From NCBI GenBank assembly GCA_002792535.1, contig PFOM01000012.1, positions 1-55,710 of the forward strand: 55,710 nucleotides of DNA. Direction: 5' to 3'. This document shows, piece by piece, positions 1-6,618 of the stretch (the stretch's first letter is position 1; each line of letters opens with the position of its first letter). The position numbers and the translations under genes were made by a program. The notes below the pieces were generated by a model. The model saw only the letters and a list, made by a program, of their open reading frames with translations, was not told the origin of the DNA and did no database searches. The stretch is from Candidatus Peregrinibacteria bacterium CG_4_10_14_0_2_um_filter_38_24. Its GTDB lineage: Bacteria > Patescibacteriota > Gracilibacteria > UBA1369 > LOWO2-01-FULL-3.

Positions 1-61
1 ATGAAATAGGCGATGAGATTAGCATACATTGAAGGTGTCCGCAACGAAAATTTCATACAAC
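1..61 (-). other. Start of a third gene cassette, cut by the window edge
   Basis: Read on the minus strand, this is the first 60 bases of the next cassette after attC1, starting with the R' box GTTGTAT. A possible promoter lies inside it (TTGCGG, 17 bases, TAATCT on the minus strand). No coding region can be judged because the rest lies beyond base 1. Confidence 0.5.
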
Positions 62-181
62 GTCCATGAATAACTGAAGTTTGGTGGCGGTACAATTTGC
101 GCGATAGCGCATACCGCCGCCAAATTTGGGAGAGCGAATGAAGCAAAGCGGAATGAGTGAACCAGTTATTCATTGTTAGCT
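55..181 (-). other. attC-type recombination site 1 (end of cassette B)
   Basis: On the minus strand the order is R'' AGCTAAC, then A, L'' ATGAATAACTG, an asymmetric arm, an inner stem (TTTGGYGGCGGTA paired with its complement), a small TGCGC-GATA-GCGCA tip, L' CAGTTATTCAT, spacer GGAC and R' GTTGTAT. L'' and L' pair perfectly over 11 bp. The single base between R'' and L'' opposite a four-base GGAC spacer between L' and R' gives the unpaired central spacer known from integron attC sites (compare TAAC-AA and GGC-GTTA in Vibrio VCRs). An extra stretch of about 30 bases on one side of the fold makes it asymmetric. It shares its plan and flanking words with the site at 1940-2061. Confidence 0.82.
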
Positions 182-237
182 GTTGTAATTAAATTCGCGA
201 GCGATAGCGAGCATTATTTGGGGCAATTCTTGTTTCA
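179..237 (+). repeat. Terminal inverted repeat of cassette B, distal arm
   Basis: Bases 213-237 are the exact reverse complement of 1880-1904 (25 bp), and 179-196 is a near-perfect complement of 1925-1943. The two matching blocks are separated by unrelated small hairpins in each arm. The arm begins exactly at the TGA stop codon of the cassette gene and ends in the R'' box of attC1, so the two ends of the cassette are complementary over about 60 bases. Confidence 0.85.
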
Positions 238-1821
238 GTAAACTTCTTGCAGATAACATTTTTCACAGTAGACTTTTTGCGCATCTTTTGCCGTGAATGG
301 TGTTGTTATTTCAATACTGCATTTGTCACATTGTTTTTTTACCAATTTGCGAGCAGGACGTAAAGCCAGTCTTTCTTTGTGCCGTTGATCTGGATGTCTT
401 TTGGGGATTGATAAATTCATGGACTTGTAAAACTCTTTTTCGGCATCAACGAGATTAAATGGTCGCCCTGTAATTTCGCAGATGATACTATTTGGTGGTA
501 TTTCCCCTTGGTATTTAGTTTCTTTTTCTGTATGCGGGAAATATTCATTGGCTACGGTATCTTCATATTTAAACGGACTCATTTCCAAGGGGAAATACTG
601 GCCCCATTCGCCGGTTTTTTGCATGTGTTCAATGATTTTGGCGACCATTTTTTCGTATTCTGGCTTTGCGTACTGCTTGTTTAAAATGCAGTACTGTCCG
701 TTTCGCAAATTTGAGCAGCCGAATACATTTTGGCATGAGTGGACATTATCAACGTAAAGCGCATTATTTGTGCTCCAAGCTCCGTTGGCAAAAAGAACAT
801 TGTATGATTTGTAACCCACACTCATGCCTTCATACGAAAGCTCCATTTCTGTTGTATGGCACACATCCATAATGTCTTTAACTTGATAGCCGGTATAAAC
901 AAAACGGCAATCTTCCCCGTATGCCAGATCAAAGCAGAGTTGTGCGTTTTTGCAGTTTGAAAGAAAGTTGCCCAAGCTGTTTTCACAGTTGGTCATGCTT
1001 AAACCTTTGTGAATGGTATTGAATTTAAGTTTTACAAACTGCTCACGGAGGCTATCAAGTTTCCCTTCAGAAAGCTGTTTGGCTATTTCCGCTTTCTTGG
1101 AAAGAAACTGCTCCTTTGAATAAGGTTGATTGAAAATATAATACTGTTTATTTCGTAAATTCGATGAGAACAGGCAGTTGGAGCAGTTTCGACAGTTGTA
1201 GAGAAACATGCTTTCATTGCAGTTTTTACAGTCTTGAGAGTATAAAAGCTGATAACAGCCCTGCACATCAACGACCTCGTAGCAATATTTTGATTCCAGA
1301 CAATTGAGTGTGTCCAAACAGCTTTCTGATTTAATAACTTGTGTGCCATACAAACAGTCTTCGTTGTATTCGGCTGCGAAAATAAGATGGCAATGCTTGT
1401 TATAGCCCGATAGGTTTATATATTCGGAGCTTTCGTTGTTTGTAACATGCAGTGACAAATGCGGTATTGACTGTTTGAGTTCAGCAAATTGCTCGAAGAA
1501 AGGGCGCTCGAAATCAAAGTCACGACCAAAATCTAACGGATTCCACTTATCACTCCACCATTCTTGAGGTGAATAAACTTTGTATGGTGAATCTTGTCTA
1601 TAAATTGAGATAATGTCTTTACTGCTCATGTCGCATTTACGGTGATAGAGTGCCCTTTCGTTGCGGAAAGATAAGCGTCTTTGCTGTCTGCAATCTGGAC
1701 ATAATGTTGGTTCTGGAACGGCAAAAGTTGCGCCTTCAATTTTTACTGAAAATTTTTGCAAGAAGTTTTTGTCATCTTCTGGAATTGTGAACTGATTTTG
1801 GCACTTTTCACATGTTTTCAT
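235..1821 (-). CDS. Cysteine-rich zinc-ribbon protein with internal repeats, cassette-borne
   Basis: Product of 528 residues with no recognised enzymatic domain. It opens with a CxxC pair (Cys4, Cys7), a second CxxC (CPDC) near residue 42, and closes with CDKC and CEKC pairs in the last 35 residues, consistent with zinc ribbons at both ends. The middle carries many paired cysteines in repeats such as NCRNCSNC followed by SNLRNKQYYIFNQPYSKE; a second copy of the unit (GCSNLRNGQYCILNKQYAKP) lies near residue 370. I recall similar uncharacterised proteins as frequent in CPR genomes. It is the sole gene of cassette B; its TGA stop coincides with the start of the cassette's terminal inverted repeat. 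No Shine-Dalgarno sequence is visible. Function unknown; structural zinc binding is an inference from the cysteines. Confidence 0.9.
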   Translation of the reverse strand: MKTCEKCQNQFTIPEDDKNFLQKFSVKIEGATFAVPEPTLCPDCRQQRRLSFRNERALYHRKCDMSSKDIISIYRQDSPYKVYSPQEWWSDKWNPLDFGRDFDFERPFFEQFAELKQSIPHLSLHVTNNESSEYINLSGYNKHCHLIFAAEYNEDCLYGTQVIKSESCLDTLNCLESKYCYEVVDVQGCYQLLYSQDCKNCNESMFLYNCRNCSNCLFSSNLRNKQYYIFNQPYSKEQFLSKKAEIAKQLSEGKLDSLREQFVKLKFNTIHKGLSMTNCENSLGNFLSNCKNAQLCFDLAYGEDCRFVYTGYQVKDIMDVCHTTEMELSYEGMSVGYKSYNVLFANGAWSTNNALYVDNVHSCQNVFGCSNLRNGQYCILNKQYAKPEYEKMVAKIIEHMQKTGEWGQYFPLEMSPFKYEDTVANEYFPHTEKETKYQGEIPPNSIICEITGRPFNLVDAEKEFYKSMNLSIPKRHPDQRHKERLALRPARKLVKKQCDKCSIEITTPFTAKDAQKVYCEKCYLQEVY

Positions 1822-1834
1822 ATTTGTAGTTTAG

Positions 1835-1873
1835 ACTTCCGCCGCAAACCCGCCTGCGTAAGCTGGCGGAAGT
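1835..1873. repeat. Hairpin in the leader of the cassette B gene
   Basis: A 9-bp perfect inverted repeat, ACTTCCGCC with GGCGGAAGT, contains a second nested pairing (CCGCC with GGCGG). It sits directly upstream of the 528-residue gene, so it would be in the 5' untranslated region. It is not followed by a T-run and is not a convincing terminator. Confidence 0.55.
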
Positions 1874-1879
1874 TTAGTT

Positions 1880-1945
1880 TGAAACAAGAATTGCCCCAAA
1901 TAATTTTTCGGCGACAGCCGAAAAGAATTTAATTATTTCAGCTAA
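1880..1945 (-). repeat. Terminal inverted repeat of cassette B, proximal arm
   Basis: Partner of the arm at 179-237: 25 bp (1880-1904) match perfectly and a further block next to the R box matches nearly so. Between them is a small hairpin (CGGCGACAGCCG) that has no counterpart in the other arm, where a different GC-rich tip occurs. Confidence 0.85.
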
Positions 1946-2061
1946 CGTCCATGACTATGCGACGTTTGCCAGTGGTAAAATACGCTGAAAGCGTACCACT
2001 GGCAAATGTGGGAGAATGACTGAGCGGAGCGAAGGAATGAACCTCATAGTCATTGTTGTGT
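1940..2061 (-). other. attC-type recombination site 2 (end of cassette A)
   Basis: Minus-strand order: R'' ACACAAC, A, L'' ATGACTATG, a one-sided extra arm, an inner 13-bp perfect stem (TTTGCCAGTGGTA at 1965-1977 with its complement at 1994-2006), a tip with ACGCT and AGCGT, L' CATAGTCAT, spacer GGAC, and R' GTTAGCT. R'' is complementary to the first seven bases of cassette A (plus strand 2422-2428) and R' is the first heptamer of cassette B. The GGAC spacer and the words GGGAGA...GAATGA on the long side are shared with attC1, while the stem sequences differ, as is usual for attC sites: structure is kept, sequence is not. Confidence 0.83.
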
Positions 2062-2087
2062 GATGAAGTCAGAAATTTCCTTCTTGA
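2055..2087 (+). repeat. Terminal inverted repeat of cassette A, distal arm
   Basis: GTTGTGTGA followed by AAGTCAGAAATTTC and CTTGA, with short interruptions, is the reverse complement of 2396-2428. It extends the pairing of the cassette ends about 25 bases past the R box. Confidence 0.82.
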
Positions 2088-2094
2088 GAATTGT

Positions 2095-2346
2095 TTATTG
2101 GTTTCTCTTTAGGGCTTCTGTAGCAAGTTTTGCTTCCCACTTAACAATGACTACTTTTCCGTAGGGTGTATCAATTTCCTTGGCATCTAATGGTCTTTGG
2201 CCATCAGAGTCGAGATTCAGGGAATCCTCAACTGTATCAGCTGGAGAGGTATTCCAATAAACAATTCTTCCATCTTCCTTATAGCGTTTACCGCCGTTTG
2301 GATAGGAATTAAGTATATCGTCCGAATTTGTGTCCAAGTTTTCCAT
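2095..2346 (-). CDS. Small hypothetical protein, gene of cassette A
   Basis: 83 residues, acidic in the middle, with no recognised domain, signal peptide or membrane segment. The N-terminal half contains a YPNGGKRYKEDGRIVYWN stretch that looks like a short beta-hairpin. The gene is adjacent to the predicted attI side of the array and has its own promoter at 2375-2403 (TTGACA, 17 bases, AATAAT), leaving a leader of roughly 20 bases. It occupies a 482-bp cassette that ends in attC2. Support for coding comes from its position in the cassette, the promoter and the clean ATG. Function unknown. Confidence 0.68.
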   Translation of the reverse strand: MENLDTNSDDILNSYPNGGKRYKEDGRIVYWNTSPADTVEDSLNLDSDGQRPLDAKEIDTPYGKVVIVKWEAKLATEALKRNQ

Positions 2347-2374
2347 AAATTTATAAGTTAATTGGCAAGAGTTG

Positions 2375-2403
2375 ATTATTGCCTAAATTCACCAATCTGT
2401 CAA
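2375..2403 (-). promoter_or_regulatory. Sigma70-type promoter at the head of the cassette array
   Basis: On the minus strand, a perfect -35 TTGACA (2398-2403) is followed after 17 bases by AATAAT (2375-2380). It lies inside cassette A, its -35 overlapping the terminal inverted repeat, and points into the array, so it could serve the downstream cassettes much as the Pc promoter does in classical integrons. Confidence 0.65.
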
Positions 2404-2428
2404 GAAATTTCTGACTTTTTCACACAAC
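2396..2428 (-). repeat. Terminal inverted repeat of cassette A, proximal arm
   Basis: Complement of 2055-2087, ending in the boundary heptamer ACACAAC (2422-2428). The -35 box of the array promoter falls within it. Confidence 0.8.
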
Positions 2429-2450
2429 TGGTTCTTATACGAACTTTTTA
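2422..2450. other. Predicted attI-like insertion site next to the recombinase
   Basis: The cassette boundary ACACAAC (2422-2428) is followed by the inverted pair GTTC-TTATAC-GAAC (2431-2444), two half sites around a 6-bp centre, as in dif/Xer-type core sites. It is the only boundary in the array that is not a long folded site, it lies between the first cassette and the recombinase gene, and this is where an integron's attI belongs. Assignment is by position and symmetry only. Confidence 0.5.
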
Positions 2451-2524
2451 GAAATATTTTAGGATTTTTTAATAAAAATTTAATCCTATGCTGTTATGGT
2501 AGCTCGTGTATTTAATAAAATCAA

Positions 2525-3385
2525 ATGTTTAAAATACCTTTTAGAGGTTTGCAAATCGCAAAGTTTGATAGTATCGATTTTTGCGTGAGAGAAACAGAGC
2601 GGGAATTGAAATTGAGGAATTATAGTCCAAAAACCATCAAAAGTTACTTGTTGTACCTTAAAGATTATTTGTTTTTTGTGAAAAATAACAATAAAAAACC
2701 TGATATTGAAGCAATCAAAGATTTTCTTCTTGAGAAACATGACCTAAAATATTCTCCACAAACCGTAAATCTTGCTCTTAATTCTATAAAATTTTTCTAT
2801 AGAAATATTGCGGGAAATCCTTTTCCTGTACGGATAAAATGTTCTAAAAGATCTATGAAGTTGCCTGTCGTTATCTCAAAAAATAATATTTTAAAATTAA
2901 TAGACTCAATTCAAAATAAAAGACACAGGCTTCTTATCTCTCTTTCTTATGGAGCTGGATTTCGTGTTAGTGAAGCCATCAAACTCAAGATTAAAGATTT
3001 GAATTTTGAAGAAAATATCATTTATGTCCGTGAATCAAAAGGCGGCAAAAGCAGAATCACTATTTTGCCTGAGAAGTTAAAAACTGATCTTTCTGATTTT
3101 ATTTTGGGACGTGATTTTAATGATTATGTTTTCGTTAGCAATAGATGTGGACGGCTTACCACTCGCACTGCACAAAAAATCTTTAGCAATGCACTTTTAA
3201 AGACAGGCGTTTTCTGTGATGCGACTTTTCACAGTCTTCGCCATAGTTTTGCCACCCACCTGCTCGAAAACGGCACCGATATCCGCTATATACAAACTCT
3301 TTTGGGGCATCAAAACATACGCACCACGCAGAGATATACTCAGGTTTCTGTGTCGAGTATTCAAAATATTAAAAGTCCGCTTTGA
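2525..3385 (+). CDS. Tyrosine recombinase, Xer-like, at the integrase position of the cassette array
   Basis: 286 residues with an N-terminal core-binding domain (about 20-108) and a complete catalytic domain (about 112-286). The catalytic set is visible: Arg147 (GFRVSE), Lys172/175 (SKGGKSR), His236 and Arg239 (HSLRH), His262 (LLGH) and the nucleophile Tyr271 (TQRYTQ). The C-terminal IKSPL resembles the end of IntI. Between the beta-hairpin lysine and HxxR it is short and lacks the roughly 20-40-residue stretch that marks IntI integrases, so by sequence it is closer to XerC/D and archaeal XerA-like enzymes. It is divergent from the cassettes and convergent with higA, whose stop is 3 bases away. 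It would cut and join the attC and attI-like sites to its left; that substrate link is inferred from adjacency. Confidence 0.9.
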   Translation: MFKIPFRGLQIAKFDSIDFCVRETERELKLRNYSPKTIKSYLLYLKDYLFFVKNNNKKPDIEAIKDFLLEKHDLKYSPQTVNLALNSIKFFYRNIAGNPFPVRIKCSKRSMKLPVVISKNNILKLIDSIQNKRHRLLISLSYGAGFRVSEAIKLKIKDLNFEENIIYVRESKGGKSRITILPEKLKTDLSDFILGRDFNDYVFVSNRCGRLTTRTAQKIFSNALLKTGVFCDATFHSLRHSFATHLLENGTDIRYIQTLLGHQNIRTTQRYTQVSVSSIQNIKSPL

Positions 3386-3388
3386 ATA

Positions 3389-3703
3389 CTAAGCTAAAAC
3401 TAACCTTGAAGTGTCCAATGGTTTTATTTCAAAATTCAGCTTTTTTGATAATTTTTCTGATTCGATCTCGAGGTTATAATGAGATTGAAGGTTTAGCCAA
3501 AATTGTGCCGAAGTTGTAAAATATTTACTAAAGCGAAGTGCCGTATCAGCAGAGATAACCCTTTCTCCGTGCACTATTTCATTTATTCTTCTCGCCGAAA
3601 CTCCGATGTCTTTTGCAATTTTGTATTGAGAAAGACCGAAAGGTTTCATGAATTCTTCCATTAGAATTTCTCCGGGAGTAATTGGTGATATTTTTTTAGT
3701 CAT
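3389..3703 (-). CDS. higA: HigA-type antitoxin, XRE-family DNA-binding protein
   Basis: 104 residues, a typical HigA length. The opening TPGEILMEEFMKPFGLSQYKIAKDIG is the HigA signature followed by a helix-turn-helix (about 22-45), and HGERVISADTALRFSKYF continues the fold. It binds and neutralises the adjacent HigB ribonuclease and represses the shared promoter. It is the second gene of the pair, starting 3 bases after the higB stop; toxin-first order is normal for higBA. I placed the start at the ATG next to the higB stop. Confidence 0.92.
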   Translation of the reverse strand: MTKKISPITPGEILMEEFMKPFGLSQYKIAKDIGVSARRINEIVHGERVISADTALRFSKYFTTSAQFWLNLQSHYNLEIESEKLSKKLNFEIKPLDTSRLVLA

Positions 3704-3706
3704 TGT

Positions 3707-3991
3707 TTATTTGTGATAATTTGTTATTTCTACTTCATGTGCTTCTCCGTTTTTCCACTCGAAGCAAATTCTCCATTTGTCATTTATTCTTACACTATAT
3801 TGGCCTTTCCTGTCCCCTTTCAACTGTTCCAGATGATTTGACGGCGGGATACGTAGGTCATTTATCGACATAGCCGCATCTATCATCCATACCTTTCTCA
3901 TTGAGATCCTTTGAATTTCCGGAGGTAGTTTTCGAGACATTTCTCTGTTGAATATTTTCTCCGCCTCCTTGTCTTTGAAACTCTTAATCAT
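3707..3991 (-). CDS. higB: HigB-type toxin, RelE-superfamily mRNA interferase
   Basis: 94 residues: IKSFKDKEAEKIFNRE at the start, DLRIPPSNHLEQLKGDRKG in the middle and YSVRINDKWRICFEW toward the end are the HigB/RelE hallmarks. The family cleaves mRNA on the ribosome. First gene of the higBA operon, with operator repeats directly before its ATG. It is intact, unlike the RelE gene at 6906. Confidence 0.92.
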   Translation of the reverse strand: MIKSFKDKEAEKIFNREMSRKLPPEIQRISMRKVWMIDAAMSINDLRIPPSNHLEQLKGDRKGQYSVRINDKWRICFEWKNGEAHEVEITNYHK

Positions 3992-4036
3992 ATTAACGTA
4001 GTACGTTATTAGTGTAGCGCGTTATTAGTGCGCGGT
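3992..4036 (-). promoter_or_regulatory. higBA operator: tandem repeats with palindrome
   Basis: Two copies of a 17-base unit, GTAGyrCGTTATTAGTG on the plus strand, lie in tandem just upstream of higB. The copy nearer the gene is part of a perfect 7+7 palindrome, TAACGTA-g-TACGTTA. This is the expected layout of a HigA-bound autoregulatory operator. Confidence 0.65.
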
Positions 4037-4188
4037 CAATATTATTTATTAGCAAAATTAAATTTTATTTACAAGATTTTGTTGTGAAAAAGTGTTGTTG
4101 GATTTGTAACGACACTTTTTATAATAATTTTGTGGACAAGTTCTCCAATTTCTTGTACGATGACCAAAAGACCTAAATTTTTTAGTAT
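4037..4188. other. Intergenic region between higBA and purP
   Basis: AT-rich spacer between two divergent units. It must hold the purP promoter, but I cannot pick a single convincing pair of boxes. No RNA gene or long repeat is visible. Confidence 0.4.
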
Positions 4189-5214
4189 ATGGGAAACATT
4201 AAAGATTACAAAATAGCGACACTTGGAAGCCACACCGCTTTGCAAATCTTAAAAGGCGCAAAAGATGAAGGATTTGAGACAATATGTATTTGTGAAAAAG
4301 GCAAAGGAAAACCTTATCAAAGCTACGAAGTCGCGGATCAGATTATCATGGTTGATTCGTTTAAGGACTATTTTACTATTGAAGATCAGCTGATAAAGCA
4401 AAATGCAATTATCGTTCCCCATGGGTCTTTTGTGGCTTATATCGGCCCTAGCAAAATGATGGAGGTCAAGGCTATGCATTATGGAACAAAAGCTATTTTG
4501 GAATGGGAATCGGACAGGATGAAAGAGAGGCAATGGCTTCTTAGTGCCAATATAAAACTTCCAAAAGTTTTCAAAACACCTGAAGAAATAGACTGCCCTG
4601 TCATCGTAAAATTTCATGGAGCACATGGAGGAAAGGGATATTTTATTGCAAATTCTGCAAAAGAATTTTATGAAAGATATGAGGTTTACAAAGGCAAAGA
4701 AGGTCATGACAAATATGCAATACAAGAATACGTGGTCGGAGTTCCTGTATATACACACTATTTTTATAGCCCCCTTACAGGCGAACTTGAGGTAATGGGA
4801 TTTGATAAAAGATACGAGTCAAATGCCGATTCTATCGGGCGAATTGCGGCAAAAGATCAGGTTGATGTAGACATCCGTACGACTTATACAATCACCGGAA
4901 ATGTACCTTTGGTGGTCAGAGAATCGCTTTTACCTGAGATTTTCGAGATGGGACAACGTGTAGTCGAGGCTTCGAAAAAATTGGTTAAAGGAGGGCTTTT
5001 CGGGCCGTTCTGTCTTGAAGGTATCATCGATCCTGAACTTAATTATTCAGTTTTTGAAATTTCAGCAAGAATTGTAGCCGGTACAAATCCGTACATCAAC
5101 GGGTCTCCTTACACTTGGCTAAAATATAATGAACCAATGAGCACTGGACGTAGACTGGCAAGAGATATTAAAATGGCGATAGAGCAAGACAGGCTTTCGG
5201 AGGTTCTTGGATAA
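4189..5214 (+). CDS. purP: PurP, formate-dependent FAICAR synthetase (copy 1)
   Basis: 341 residues, matching archaeal PurP (5-formaminoimidazole-4-carboxamide ribonucleotide synthetase), an ATP-grasp enzyme that formylates AICAR with formate and ATP. Visible features are the N-terminal substrate motif LGSHTALQ (12-19), the IIVPHGSFVAYIG stretch, the ATP-grasp glycine-rich segment FHGAHGGKGYF (about 140-150), GVPVYTHYFYSPLTGELE and the C-terminal FEISARIVAGTNPY. In most bacteria this step is done by PurH with formyl-tetrahydrofolate. A second, more divergent paralogue follows after 33 bases, presumably in one operon. The start is the only ATG before the conserved N-terminus; no Shine-Dalgarno is present. 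Confidence 0.93.
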   Translation: MGNIKDYKIATLGSHTALQILKGAKDEGFETICICEKGKGKPYQSYEVADQIIMVDSFKDYFTIEDQLIKQNAIIVPHGSFVAYIGPSKMMEVKAMHYGTKAILEWESDRMKERQWLLSANIKLPKVFKTPEEIDCPVIVKFHGAHGGKGYFIANSAKEFYERYEVYKGKEGHDKYAIQEYVVGVPVYTHYFYSPLTGELEVMGFDKRYESNADSIGRIAAKDQVDVDIRTTYTITGNVPLVVRESLLPEIFEMGQRVVEASKKLVKGGLFGPFCLEGIIDPELNYSVFEISARIVAGTNPYINGSPYTWLKYNEPMSTGRRLARDIKMAIEQDRLSEVLG

Positions 5215-5247
5215 GAAAGCTGAAATTATATTTTAATTTTTACAGCA

Positions 5248-6435
5248 ATGATCGGACAAAAAGATATTTTGGAAATTTTGAAATCTTATGATCTTAAAAA
5301 TATAACAATCGGTGTTCTTGGCGGACACAGCGCACTTGATGTTTGCTCTGGCGCGAAAAAACATGGATTTAAAACTGTTGCAGTTTGCCAAAACGGCAGA
5401 GACAAGACATATTCTAAGTATTACAAAACTCGTGACGGGAAGGGTTGTATAGACGAAATTATTTTAGTCGATAAATTTTCAGATATTATAAATGAAGATG
5501 TTCAGGAAAAGTTGAGGGCTATTAATACGATTTTCATACATAATAGATATTTTTGGGTTTATTTTAAGGATTTCAAAGACTTTGAAAACAAGTTTAAAGT
5601 GCCGGTCTTTGGGCTTAGGGAAGGCGTAAAACTTGAAGAGAGAGATCAGCCGAAAAATCAATATTATCTTCTTGAAAAAGCTGGGATAAGAATGCCGAAA
5701 ATCATAAGAAAAGGTGGTGAAAAATTGAGTTATGATGAGACAAAAAAATTGTTGGACGCACACTTTGTTACTGAAAAAGGTGGACCATTGATTGTAAAAG
5801 TGAATGAGGCAATAAGGGGATATGAAAGAGCTTTTTTCGTAGTTACAAATACTGATTCTTATTTTACCGTTAGTGAAAAAATGATAAATGAAGGAAAAAT
5901 AAATAAATCAGATTTGGATAATTCCGTAATCGAGGAATTCATCATTGGTGCACAAATAAATTTCAATTTCTTCTATTCCACTCTTACCGGTGAGATTGAA
6001 ATCATGGGAACTGACCTACGCCGACAGACTTCTTTGGATGGATTCTTGAGATTAAATGCAGATACACAGATGGAACTTTTGAAGGATGGATATGCGCCTT
6101 CGATGATCGAAACAGGACACGTGGCCTGTACGACAAAAGAATCAATTCTCGAAAAAGCTTTTGAGGCAGGAGAAAAATTTGTGGCAACTTTGAAAGAAGA
6201 GGTCGCTCCCGGAATCATCGGCGCTTTTGCCCTACAGGGAGCCATTGCGGCGTACGAAGGAAAGGAAGAATTTGTAGTTTTTGATGTTTCAATGAGAATT
6301 CCCGGATCACCGGGGACGAGATTTACGCCTTGTACAACCTATCTTTATGGCGAGAGCGTGAGTTATGGCGATAGAATCGCAATGGAGGTGAAAGAAGCGG
6401 TGAAACAAGGGAAGTTGGGGGAGATTTTGACTTAA
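5248..6435 (+). CDS. PurP-family ATP-grasp enzyme (copy 2, divergent paralogue)
   Basis: 395 residues, clearly homologous to the gene before it: LGGHSALD (24-31) corresponds to LGSHTALQ, INFNFFYSTLTGEIEIMG to the YSPLTGELEVMG segment, and the end contains FDVSMRIPGSPGTRF in place of SARIVAGTNPY. It is about 50 residues longer, with extra sequence around 50-130 and in the middle. Archaea also often carry two PurP paralogues, where the second copy's role is uncertain; it may be a partner subunit or a related ligase. Downstream there is an AT-rich gap before the RelB gene. Confidence 0.87.
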   Translation: MIGQKDILEILKSYDLKNITIGVLGGHSALDVCSGAKKHGFKTVAVCQNGRDKTYSKYYKTRDGKGCIDEIILVDKFSDIINEDVQEKLRAINTIFIHNRYFWVYFKDFKDFENKFKVPVFGLREGVKLEERDQPKNQYYLLEKAGIRMPKIIRKGGEKLSYDETKKLLDAHFVTEKGGPLIVKVNEAIRGYERAFFVVTNTDSYFTVSEKMINEGKINKSDLDNSVIEEFIIGAQINFNFFYSTLTGEIEIMGTDLRRQTSLDGFLRLNADTQMELLKDGYAPSMIETGHVACTTKESILEKAFEAGEKFVATLKEEVAPGIIGAFALQGAIAAYEGKEEFVVFDVSMRIPGSPGTRFTPCTTYLYGESVSYGDRIAMEVKEAVKQGKLGEILT

Positions 6436-6564
6436 GGAATTTTTTCTCTTGCCGATCTATGCAAGTTATTATTTCCTAGTAAAGATTTTAGTTTTTTTTA
6501 ATAAAAATTTAATGTCGATGTGTTAGTGTGCATTTGATCTTTGATTGTTTGCATCCTTAATACG

Positions 6565-6593
6565 TTGACAATGTCAGTACAAAGTAATTACAA
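6565..6593 (+). promoter_or_regulatory. Promoter and operator of the RelB/RelE module
   Basis: A perfect -35 TTGACA (6565-6570) and TTACAA (6588-6593) are separated by 17 bases. The -35 overlaps a perfect palindrome, TGACA-A-TGTCA (6566-6576), a likely RelB binding site. This promoter lies downstream of the earlier in-frame start codons, which supports the start at 6619. Confidence 0.6.
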
Positions 6594-6618
6594 CGATAGT
6601 GTTCTTAACCAATATAAT

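Larger units (their letters stand above)
1..3385. mobile_element. Integron-like locus: tyrosine recombinase plus divergent cassette array, left end outside window
   Basis: A recombinase gene on the plus strand (2525-3385) is divergent from a series of minus-strand ORFs, each followed by a folded site with integron attC architecture (1940-2061 and 55-181). Cassette borders, read on the minus strand, are GTTGTGT (ending at 2428), GTTAGCT (ending at 1946) and GTTGTAT (ending at 61), all fitting the G^TTRRRY rule loosely. Each cassette's opening heptamer is exactly complementary to the R'' box of its own attC, as expected if the cassette was inserted as a circle. Cassette A is about 482 bp and cassette B about 1.89 kb; cassette C is cut by the window edge. 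The layout matches an integron. The recombinase is not a classical IntI, which is why the call says integron-like. Confidence 0.78.

Noticed and set aside
2525-3385. Naming the recombinase intI
   Set aside because: The IntI-specific insertion is absent, so the gene name would overstate the case even though the position fits.
2525-3991. Prophage or integrative element defined by the recombinase and higBA
   Set aside because: No phage genes, and no direct repeat of an attachment site at a tRNA could be found; the recombinase is better explained by the cassette array.
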